A model generated the notes under the pieces. That model saw only the letters and a list, made by a program, of their open reading frames with translations, made no database searches and was not told the origin of the DNA. A stretch of DNA of 17,582 bases from VFKE01 sp031400955 (GTDB lineage: Bacteria > Verrucomicrobiota > Verrucomicrobiia > Verrucomicrobiales > Verrucomicrobiaceae). The stretch's first letter is position 1, and each line of letters starts with the position of its first letter. This document shows, piece by piece, positions 7,270 to 13,805 of this stretch. The stretch spans positions 1 to 17,582 of the forward strand of contig JANNQW010000432.1 of NCBI GenBank assembly GCA_031400955.1, read 5' to 3'. The position numbers and the translations under genes were made by a program.

Positions 7270-8282
7270 GCCAGCTTGTCCGCGAGTTTTCGCACCCCGC
7301 CAGTCCGCAGCACTGCGATCCCGGTCTCGAACATGATCTTCCCAACTTCGCCGCGTGAGATTTTTATTCCCTGTATCCTCTGCTTCCATCTCGCACTTTC
7401 GATAAGTGCGAGGGTTTTCAACCCAATCAAGAGCGGAAGCGCCGCAGCGTAGCGCAGGCGTTTCAAGTCAACAGACTCCACATAATCGATGCCGCTCTGG
7501 AGATGTTCCCGGCAGATTCGCTGCCACTTCATGCAAACGGGTGCCAGCAATGTCGCATTATTCCCAATGGCTTCGACGCTCAGCCCCTGCATTGCAATTT
7601 CCTCCAGCGGAAAGTAACAACGCCCCATTGAGAAATCCTTTCCGACATCACGCAGAATGTTGACCAGTTGCAGCCCCTGTCCGTAACGCCGGCCGAGTTC
7701 CGTCATTTTCTCAAGCGACGCATCTTTCGTAAAGGCGGCCGGTTCCTCCTCCGCACACAGTTTCGTCCAAAACTCGCCCACACATCCGGCAACCAGCCAG
7801 GTGTATTCTTCAAGCTCCGCTGCCGTGCCCAGCGCCCGAAGTTTGCCATCCGCAGGAAAGCGTTCGATGTCGAGCTTCTGCCCGCGCACAATTGGCGAGA
7901 GCACGCTGCGGATGTTTGCGACCTGATTCGGCGACAGTTTGTAAAACGCATCCAGTAACTCCGGTAACCTGCGCATCAGTTCCGCCTCGTCCGCGTCCGT
8001 CTGTCCGCTGGCAAAGTCGCGCAGCATCACGTCATAAAACTCCCGCTCACCATTCAAATCTCGCGCGTCAGCCTGCACCAGTTGATCCAGTTCCCGCAGG
8101 CTGACTAATCGCACTGCGTCCGCCACGGTGGCGGTGTCCGCGATGGTGTCAGCGGCCCGCGCCAGCAGATACGCGATGGACAGCGGCTCACGCAAGCCGC
8201 CAGGCAGCGCCTTGAGCGTCAGATAAAACGAGCGCGAAACGCCCGCAAGCAGCTTGCCGCCCAGTTCATGCTCCTCCATCAT
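7260..8282 (-). CDS. Squalene/phytoene synthase family protein
   Basis: A head-to-head isoprenoid synthase of 340 residues, the usual length being near 280-350. It contains SRSFYLTLKALP (16-27), the first Asp-rich motif DTIAD (45-49) in ARAADTIAD, the conserved YTWLVAGCVGEFW segment (160-172), and GQGLQLVNILRDVGKD (201-216) with the second DxxxD-type metal site, followed by GRCYFP. These Asp residues bind magnesium and the two prenyl diphosphates. The product is either squalene (two farnesyl units, for hopanoids or C30 carotenoids) or phytoene. The first motif resembles the squalene synthase form more than the DELVD of many phytoene synthases, so squalene or presqualene is favoured, but this is inference. 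No cyclase or desaturase is nearby. The start at 8282 has a weak GGA upstream; a second ATG follows directly. Confidence 0.9.
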   Translation of the reverse strand: MMEEHELGGKLLAGVSRSFYLTLKALPGGLREPLSIAYLLARAADTIADTATVADAVRLVSLRELDQLVQADARDLNGEREFYDVMLRDFASGQTDADEAELMRRLPELLDAFYKLSPNQVANIRSVLSPIVRGQKLDIERFPADGKLRALGTAAELEEYTWLVAGCVGEFWTKLCAEEEPAAFTKDASLEKMTELGRRYGQGLQLVNILRDVGKDFSMGRCYFPLEEIAMQGLSVEAIGNNATLLAPVCMKWQRICREHLQSGIDYVESVDLKRLRYAAALPLLIGLKTLALIESARWKQRIQGIKISRGEVGKIMFETGIAVLRTGGVRKLADKLAHS

Positions 8283-8295
8283 GCGGTTCCGTTAG

Positions 8296-8316
8296 TTCAT
8301 CATTCATCATTCATCA
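8296..8316 (+). repeat. Heptamer tandem repeat (ttcatca) x3
   Basis: Three exact 7-base copies in the short gap between the divergent squalene synthase and hemW genes, ending 8 bp before the likely TTG start of hemW. It is in the zone where both 5' leaders would lie. Confidence 0.8.
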
Positions 8317-8324
8317 TCCAAAAT

Positions 8325-9425
8325 TTGATCCGCCACCTATACATTCACATCCCCTTCTGCCACCGGATCTGTCCCTACTGCAGCTTTCACAAGCACACCC
8401 CCGGTGGAACAGATATGGCCGCGTTTGTCCGCGCACTGCTGGCGGAACTGGTCATCCACCAGAACAGCCTCAACATCAGGCCGCACACCATTTTTTTCGG
8501 TGGCGGCACACCGACGATGCTCAGCGAAACCCATCTCAATAGTCTGCTCGGCGGATTGCGGTCGGTGCTCGACCTTTCGCAACTGAAGGAATTTTGTCTC
8601 GAAGCCAATCCGCGCACCATCGGCCCAGCCAAGGCAGCTCTCCTTCGCTCACACGGCGTCAATCGAGTCAGCCTCGGCGTGCAATCTTGGGATGAATCCG
8701 TGCTGCGCCTGCTCGGGCGCGATCACACCCCGGTCGAAGCGGAAGAAACCTATCACGAACTCCGCGATGCAGGCATCCCGAGCGTGAACCTCGACCTCAT
8801 GTTCTCCATCCCAGGGCAAACACCTGCAATCTGGCTTGCCACTCTGGAGAAGACTCTCTCGCTCGAGCCCGACCACATCTCCGCTTACAACCTCACGTAT
8901 GAAGAAGACACCGAGTTCCTCGGGAAATTGCAGCGCAAGGAACTCGATGAAAATCCGGATCGCGACGCCGACCAGTTTTTTGCCGCGCGCGATCTGCTCA
9001 CCGCTGGTGGATTCGAACATTACGAAGTTTCCAACTACGCCCGGCCCGGCCATCGCAGCCTTCACAATGAAGCCTACTGGCGGGGTGCGGACTACCTCGG
9101 CCTCGGCCCCTCCGCCTTCTCAACCATCGGTCGGCATCGCTGGAAGAACATCGCCGATACACCGGCCTGGCTCGCCAGCCTTGAAGCAGGCCGCATTCCG
9201 ATAGTGGAATCCGAGGAACTCGACGACGCAAGTTGGTTGACCGAACGCGTCGCTTTGGAATTGCGAACGGCAGACGGCCTCGATGCCACGCAACGCGCGG
9301 TAAACGCGGAACAGGTGGACCGTCTTCGTCAACTGCATTTGATTCATCCGGGACCGGGACGGATCCGCCTCACGCAGAAAGGGTTTGCTCTCGCGGATTC
9401 CATCGCACTGGAGTTGCTGTCCTGA
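8325..9425 (+). CDS. hemW: Radical SAM heme chaperone HemW
   Basis: A protein of 366 residues from the TTG at 8325. It has HLYIHIPFC followed by the radical-SAM cysteine motif C-H-R-I-C-P-Y-C (Cx3Cx2C), then S-F instead of the extra Cys found in HemN. It also carries FFGGGTPTML (SAM binding), LEANPRT, RVSLGVQSWDESVL, DLMFSIPGQT, and YNLTYEEDTEF before a C-terminal HemW-type domain with the GLGPSAFS motif. HemW proteins are often misnamed coproporphyrinogen oxidase; known members bind heme and insert it into respiratory proteins. The frame also opens at ATG 8268, inside the first codons of the squalene synthase gene and through the heptamer repeat. The TTG start gives the N-terminus typical of HemW (a few residues before LYIHIPFC), so I prefer it. 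Confidence 0.92.
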   Translation: MIRHLYIHIPFCHRICPYCSFHKHTPGGTDMAAFVRALLAELVIHQNSLNIRPHTIFFGGGTPTMLSETHLNSLLGGLRSVLDLSQLKEFCLEANPRTIGPAKAALLRSHGVNRVSLGVQSWDESVLRLLGRDHTPVEAEETYHELRDAGIPSVNLDLMFSIPGQTPAIWLATLEKTLSLEPDHISAYNLTYEEDTEFLGKLQRKELDENPDRDADQFFAARDLLTAGGFEHYEVSNYARPGHRSLHNEAYWRGADYLGLGPSAFSTIGRHRWKNIADTPAWLASLEAGRIPIVESEELDDASWLTERVALELRTADGLDATQRAVNAEQVDRLRQLHLIHPGPGRIRLTQKGFALADSIALELLS

Positions 9426-9455
9426 TATTGTCGACGTTGCGCGGAGTTTGATTTG

Positions 9456-10400
9456 ATGGCATTAGGCGGGCGCCATCCTCCCATGCTTTCCCTCTCCACC
9501 TGCTGGAACAGCCACCGCCATGAATCGGGCAAGCACATCGCGCACGAAGTCCGGAGACTGGGCTTCGAATACATGGAACTTAGCCATGGACTGAAAGTCT
9601 CTCTTCTGCCGGGTATTTTGAAAGCCGTGAAACAGCGCGTCATCAAGATCTCGAGCGTCCACAACTTCTGCCCTTTGCCTGTAGAAGTCATGACGGACGC
9701 GCCGGATGTCTTTGAGTTCACCTCTCACCGTGAATCCGACCGCATTCGCGCGCTCAATTTGACGGAGATGACGATTGAAACCGCGGCCCGCATCGGCGCG
9801 CCACGTGTCGTCCTTCACCTCGGCAGCGTGCCCATTAAAAATCACACGGACAAGCTGGAGGCATTGGTCGATGCCGGGCGCATCTATTCGCGCGAATATA
9901 CCGCAGCCAAGCTCGACTTAGTCACCCAGAGAGCCCGAGCCTCGCAGCTCTATCTCGACCGCACCCGCGCCGCGCTCGATGAACTGCTGCCCTTTGCGGA
10001 ACGCCATCATGTTGCGCTCTGCGTGAAGACACGCAGCCATTTCGAACAGGTGCCGAATGAGTCCGAGATGCGGGTGTTGATGGACGCCTATCGCGATTGT
10101 CCCTGGCTCGGTTTCTGGCACGACTTTGGCCATGTCCAGCGCAAGGCCAATCTCGGACTGCTCGATCACGCGGAATGTCTCGTCGCGATCGCACCGCGCC
10201 TGCTCGGCTGTCATGTCCACGATGTCGCTTGGCCCGCAAAAGACCATTTTGTTCCATTATCGACTGGTGGTGTTGATTTTGACAAACTGCTGCCCTTGAT
10301 TCCCAAGGACATCCCACTCGTATGGGAACTCAACCCAAGACAAAAGCGCTCGCATGTGATTGAACGCCTCGCCGAATGGAAGACGCGCTTCGGTGACTGA
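9456..10400 (+). CDS. TIM-barrel protein, xylose isomerase-like / AP endonuclease family 2
   Basis: A protein of about 314 residues. Strand-like segments (MLSLSTCWNS, GFEYMELSHG, RVVLHLGSV, VALCVKTRS, LGFWHDFGHV, LLGCHVHDV, IPLVWELNP) and a late H-V-H-D with a following DHFVPLSTGGVDFDKLLPLI match the sugar-phosphate isomerase/endonuclease IV barrel (PF01261). In these proteins His, Glu and Asp at strand ends bind a metal. The substrate cannot be told. ATG 9456 has a GGAG ten bases before it (9443-9446). A TTG at 9453 is in the same frame, and ATG 9483 would give a start closer to the first strand and is a real alternative. It begins about 30 bp after hemW on the same strand. Confidence 0.8.
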   Translation: MALGGRHPPMLSLSTCWNSHRHESGKHIAHEVRRLGFEYMELSHGLKVSLLPGILKAVKQRVIKISSVHNFCPLPVEVMTDAPDVFEFTSHRESDRIRALNLTEMTIETAARIGAPRVVLHLGSVPIKNHTDKLEALVDAGRIYSREYTAAKLDLVTQRARASQLYLDRTRAALDELLPFAERHHVALCVKTRSHFEQVPNESEMRVLMDAYRDCPWLGFWHDFGHVQRKANLGLLDHAECLVAIAPRLLGCHVHDVAWPAKDHFVPLSTGGVDFDKLLPLIPKDIPLVWELNPRQKRSHVIERLAEWKTRFGD

Positions 10401-10412
10401 GATCATTCACCG

Positions 10413-10438
10413 CTTGACCGCACGATAGATGCGGCAAG
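10413..10438 (+). other. Short hairpin before the GtrA-like gene
   Basis: cttgaccgca pairs with tgcggcaag through a 7-base loop with one bulged A. No T-run follows, so it is a poor terminator. It lies 13 bp before the next start and could be a leader structure. Confidence 0.35.
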
Positions 10439-10451
10439 ACTCACACCTCTT

Positions 10452-11051
10452 ATGCCCTCCGCCATTTCTGACAGCATCGCCTTCCTTCGCGGAAACGATG
10501 TGACCACCATTCTTTCCCGAATCCGCCAGCGCAAGGTTCCGCCGCTGATTCAGTTCGCGGTTTACAGCATGTGCGGCGGCCTGGCGACTCTCATCTTTCT
10601 CGGAACGGTCATCACTCTTTCCAAGACCATGTTCCCGGCATATATCGACCTGAGCGTGCGGGACGTGCCTGCCACCCTTCTCGGAAAGACCCTATCGTGG
10701 CCCGCATCCAACGTGCCGGGGCACAGCCAGGTGATCGCTGCCGGCAAGGTGGGCGATGATATTCGCGCACAGAACCTCTTCATCAACAGCAGCATCGGGT
10801 TTCTCATCGCCAATATCGTTGCCTACATCACGAATATCCTTTTCGTATTTCAGACCGGTCGCCATCATCCTTTCCTGGAATTCTTGTATTTTACAGGTGT
10901 CAGTGGCATCGCCTTTTCCATCAGCCTGATGGCCGGCCCTTGGCTGGTGCACAGTTTCGGCCTGCCCACCAATGTGGCCATGCTGACCAATGTCGTCGCC
11001 TCTGCGCTGCTGAACTTTGTGTTCAGAAAATTCTTTGTTTTCAAGAACTGA
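10452..11051 (+). CDS. GtrA-like four-helix membrane protein
   Basis: A protein of 199 residues. Predicted helices are at about 33-56, 109-133, 141-164 and 171-192, with the C-terminal NFVFRKFFVFKN tail that is characteristic of GtrA family proteins (PF04138). GtrA proteins are thought to flip or help flip polyprenyl-phosphate-linked sugars across the inner membrane. Two features are odd for the family, whose members are usually about 120-150 residues: a 32-residue polar N-terminal extension and a loop of about 50 residues between helices 1 and 2. The ketosynthase gene follows after 3 bp, so the two are probably cotranscribed. The DPM1-like and GT-C genes earlier in the window are natural partners by family, though not adjacent. 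Confidence 0.8.
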   Translation: MPSAISDSIAFLRGNDVTTILSRIRQRKVPPLIQFAVYSMCGGLATLIFLGTVITLSKTMFPAYIDLSVRDVPATLLGKTLSWPASNVPGHSQVIAAGKVGDDIRAQNLFINSSIGFLIANIVAYITNILFVFQTGRHHPFLEFLYFTGVSGIAFSISLMAGPWLVHSFGLPTNVAMLTNVVASALLNFVFRKFFVFKN

Positions 11052-11054
11052 GTT

Positions 11055-12311
11055 GTGCCTGCGCGCAATGAACTTCCACCGGACCGCCGCGCCGTCATCA
11101 CGGGCATCGGACCAGTAACCGCAGCCGGAATCGGAAAAGACGCCCTGTGGTCGGGACTGCTGGCGGAGCGCAGTCCCATCACACAAGTCACACGATTCGA
11201 TGTCTCGCAATCGAAGGCTAAATGCGCTGCGGAGATCGCAGGCTTCGATGCTGGCCAGTGGTTTGCACCACACGAAACCAAGCGCTGGGATCGTTGCACT
11301 CAGTTCGCCATGGTGGCAGCCCAGCTGGCCATCCATGATTCCGGTTTGGAGTTGAAGTCAGGCGAACTGCACCCGCGCTTTGCCGTCAGTTTCGGCACCG
11401 CGCTCGGCGGCCTTGCCGATGCCGAAGCCCAGCATGCAAAATTTCTCTCAGAAGGTCCCAGGGCCATTTCGCGCTCGCTCGCCCTGCAAATCTACGGTGG
11501 TGCGACCCATAGCAACATCTCCATCCACTGGGGACTTCAGGGACCGGCTACGACACATTCGAACAGTTGCGCCAGCGGCAATGTTGCGCTCGGCGATGCC
11601 TTGCGACTCATCCGCGAAGATGCAGCAGATGTCGTGATCGCTGGCGCTGCGGAATCCCCGCTCTCCCCACTTACGTTTGCGGCGTTCGACCAAATCCATA
11701 CCATGAGCCGCTGGCAGGGTGAGCCCGCATCGCACGCCTGTCGTCCCTTCGACGCATCGCGCGACGGCTTCGTCATGGGCGAGGGTGCAGCCAGCTTTGT
11801 CATTGAGAGCCTGGAACACGCCTCGCGACGTGGCGCGAGAATCTATGCCGAGATCGCCGGCTTCAGCCTTGTGAGCGAAGCCCATCACATGACCATCCCC
11901 CGCCCAGATGGCGAACCCTTGCGCCGGGCCATGCGAGCTGCGCTGGAAGCAGCGCAGCTGAATCCCTCGGACATTGACTACATCAACGCCCACGCCAGCA
12001 GCACACCGCAAAACGATCTCAATGAAGCCGCGCAGATTGCGGCCGTCTTCGGTAATGAGGCCCCGCCCGTCTCTGGCACCAAAGCTTTCTCAGGCCATGC
12101 TCTCGGTGCTGCGGGCGCGATGGAATGCGCCATCTGCTTGCTCGGAATGGAGCACGGCTGGATTCCACCCACGCTCAACTTTGAAAAATCCAACTGTGCG
12201 AAACTCGACTTTGTTCCGAATCACGGACGCGAGGCACCTATGCAATCAGTGCTGAACAATTCGTTCGGGTTTGGCGGGATCGATTCCTGCCTGGTGCTGC
12301 GGTGCCTATGA
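11055..12311 (+). CDS. Beta-ketoacyl-ACP synthase, KAS II/FabF type
   Basis: A condensing enzyme of 418 residues, the usual length for FabF. The active-site residues are present: Cys172 in NSCASGN, His313 in NAHASSTPQND, Lys343 in GTKAFSGH and His348 in FSGHALGAAG. RPFDASRDGFVMGEGAA (230-246) and the C-terminal NNSFGFGG loop are also intact. It extends an acyl chain on ACP with a malonyl unit. The start is GTG at 11055, three bases after the GtrA-like stop. It may be a second ketosynthase serving a special lipid rather than the housekeeping FabF, since no other fatty-acid gene (fabD, fabG, acpP) is next to it; this is inference from context only. Confidence 0.92.
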   Translation: MPARNELPPDRRAVITGIGPVTAAGIGKDALWSGLLAERSPITQVTRFDVSQSKAKCAAEIAGFDAGQWFAPHETKRWDRCTQFAMVAAQLAIHDSGLELKSGELHPRFAVSFGTALGGLADAEAQHAKFLSEGPRAISRSLALQIYGGATHSNISIHWGLQGPATTHSNSCASGNVALGDALRLIREDAADVVIAGAAESPLSPLTFAAFDQIHTMSRWQGEPASHACRPFDASRDGFVMGEGAASFVIESLEHASRRGARIYAEIAGFSLVSEAHHMTIPRPDGEPLRRAMRAALEAAQLNPSDIDYINAHASSTPQNDLNEAAQIAAVFGNEAPPVSGTKAFSGHALGAAGAMECAICLLGMEHGWIPPTLNFEKSNCAKLDFVPNHGREAPMQSVLNNSFGFGGIDSCLVLRCL

Positions 12312-12313
12312 TA

Positions 12314-12338
12314 GAAAGTGGAAGGGGCATCCGTGCCC
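12314..12338 (+). repeat. REP-like palindromic repeat, copy 1
   Basis: GTGGAA followed by the palindrome ggggca-tccg-tgccc. It is 24 of 25 bases identical to 17044-17068. Extended by the neighbouring A/T bases (aagg...cttt) it forms a stem just 3 bp after the ketosynthase stop, so it could also end transcription. Confidence 0.75.
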
Positions 12339-12585
12339 TTTGGTATATGAACAGTCATGCTGGCCTACCACTTCGGCTCAGACACTCGGAGTTGGGTTGA
12401 GTTTGGCAGCTTGCGCTCATCACCAAGCATCTCAAAATCAATGAAGCCAACCTTTTCCGCTTGACGCACTTTTTTCAGAGAAGACACTCTACACTGCCTT
12501 GCGGCCTGAGCACTGGATGCGACAAGCGAGTCATCGAGCGACGGAGCCAAACACAGGGAGGGAGGTAACTTGCTACAACGTCGGT

Positions 12586-12661
12586 GTAGTATGAAGCAGG
12601 CTCGCTGGCGCCGCCGGACGCGAGGCACGAGCGCCACCGGCTGCGAACTGCTTCATACTAC
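12586..12661. repeat. 14-bp perfect inverted repeat with structured core
   Basis: gtagtatgaagcag (12586-12599) and its exact reverse complement (12648-12661) enclose 48 bases. The core contains a further possible stem, tggcgc with gcgcca. Outside the arms, gtaac (12565-12569) and gttac (12678-12682) also pair. It may be a decayed mobile-element end or a structured RNA. Confidence 0.7.
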
Positions 12662-12688
12662 TCCGCATTGTGTCGTAGTTACCGTCCA

Positions 12689-12852
12689 GGGTGCGGAGCT
12701 GGCGAGCTTTGCGAGCCACACTGAACAAGCGGTTGATCGTCACGGGTGCGGAGCTGGCGCGATAGGGAAAGCGCCACACATCCTTGCGGCGGGGGTGGGA
12801 GCGGGCGGAGCTTGTCGGCGGTGGGCAAGGCACGGAGTCGCGAGCTTTGCGA
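12689..12852 (+). repeat. Diverged direct repeats (gggtgcggagctggcg / gcgagctttgcga)
   Basis: gggtgcggagctggcg occurs exactly at 12689-12704 and 12744-12759, 55 bp apart. gcgagctttgcga occurs exactly at 12702-12714 and 12840-12852, the second copy preceded by the related ggcacggagtc. The second unit has its own hairpin (tggcgc...gcgcca, near 12755-12776). Confidence 0.65.
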
Positions 12853-12888
12853 AGCGCTGGAGTTGGCACCCACGACGTTGCTGGCCGA

Positions 12889-13803
12889 TCACTTCCGCTT
12901 CTTGAGCAACAACCACAGCAGGCCAGTTGCCGCCACGATCAACACAACGATGATGCTCCACGGCGTTGATGATGTTGGTTCTTCGCTCGGAGTGGACGGC
13001 TTCATTTCGTGCGCCTTCGGCGCGGCTGGCGCTTCACTTCCCCGCGATGACGACTGGCCTTTATTCGCATTCAGCCAGTGCAGTTTGGTAGCACCGCCTT
13101 GCAGCATTTTCTCCAACTTGGGACCATAATACTCTTTGAACTTCGGATTATCGTAACGGGTCAAAAATCGTTCAACGATGGGAGCGATCTCTGCTCGTTG
13201 TTCCTTGCTCGCAAATGTGGTCAATGTGCTCACACGGCTTGTAAACTCGTCAATCAATGGCTGCGATGCTTCGGGATTCGCCAATGAGACGGGCAGTCGT
13301 GCTTCTGCGCTCAAAAGGCACTCTTTGAGCACTTCGATTGAAGGTGCGGGTGACAAGGCCAGTGCATCAGGACTTGCCACAGCGTCCCGTAAACTCTTGT
13401 CAGTGCTATGTGCTAGCTTTTTGAGCGCGGGAACGTGAGCAGTGGCTCCACTGATTACCGCAGCCTTCACGGCTCCGACAACATACTGCCGGACAGGCAG
13501 CGTCATCTCATTCAGATTGGCAGACTCGGCAGCAGCAAGCACTACTCTGATTGCATTGAGGTTTTCGGATTGGCTGTAAATCTCCGATATGTGTCGAGCC
13601 TTCTGGTCATCCGATTTGGTGGGCGCGTCAGGTCGGATGCTGGCCAAAGTCGAGAGTGCTGCATGAAGTCCGGCATCTTTTACTGTGGCAAACGGGTCGC
13701 TTACTGAAGCTGGCAGCGGCTCATCTTGAGCGCCGATCCTACAAGCCAGTAAAGCGCAAGATGCCAGACACACCGCTGCAATGAAGTGAGTTCGAGAGTG
13801 CAT
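12889..13803 (-). CDS. Exported protein with C-terminal membrane anchor, function unknown
   Basis: A protein of 304 residues. The N-terminus is a signal peptide (HFIAAVCLASCALLAC), cleaved either after RIGA or, if LLAC acts as a lipobox, before Cys21. The middle is alpha-helical, Ala-rich and low in aromatic residues, suggesting a helical-repeat domain. A Pro/Ser/Glu-rich linker of about 35 residues leads to a single transmembrane helix (IIVVLIVAATGLLWLLL, about 283-299) and a basic KKRK end. The layout suggests a protein exposed outside the inner membrane and held by its tail. There is no PEP-CTERM or LPxTG motif, so sorting by exosortase or sortase is not supported. Its start is 2 bp after the stop of the metallopeptidase gene, implying coexpression. 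I do not recognise the family. Confidence 0.75.
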   Translation of the reverse strand: MHSRTHFIAAVCLASCALLACRIGAQDEPLPASVSDPFATVKDAGLHAALSTLASIRPDAPTKSDDQKARHISEIYSQSENLNAIRVVLAAAESANLNEMTLPVRQYVVGAVKAAVISGATAHVPALKKLAHSTDKSLRDAVASPDALALSPAPSIEVLKECLLSAEARLPVSLANPEASQPLIDEFTSRVSTLTTFASKEQRAEIAPIVERFLTRYDNPKFKEYYGPKLEKMLQGGATKLHWLNANKGQSSSRGSEAPAAPKAHEMKPSTPSEEPTSSTPWSIIVVLIVAATGLLWLLLKKRK

Positions 13804-13805
13804 GG

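Larger units (their letters stand above)
12312..12888. other. 577-bp gene-free, repeat-rich intergenic region
   Basis: No frame here gives a recognisable protein, and the short open frames on both strands are Arg/Ser/Ala-rich and overlap each other. The region holds one REP-like palindrome (12314-12338), a 14-bp perfect inverted repeat around a GC-rich core (12586-12661) and diverged direct repeats (12689-12852). It separates a plus-strand and a minus-strand gene that converge on it. Confidence 0.7.

Noticed and set aside
12365..12637. Minus-strand frame of 90 codons, Arg-rich at first and ending in a more protein-like stretch (VGFIDFEMLGDE)
   Set aside because: It runs through the inverted repeat, has no recognisable domain or ribosome site, and its composition changes midway. 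A transposase remnant is possible but unsupported.
12573..12869. Minus-strand frame of 98 codons across the direct repeats
   Set aside because: Its sequence is just a translation of the repeats and the GC-rich hairpin, with no domain.
12889..13803. C-terminal helix plus basic tail as a PEP-CTERM or LPxTG sorting signal
   Set aside because: No PEP or LPxTG motif precedes the helix.
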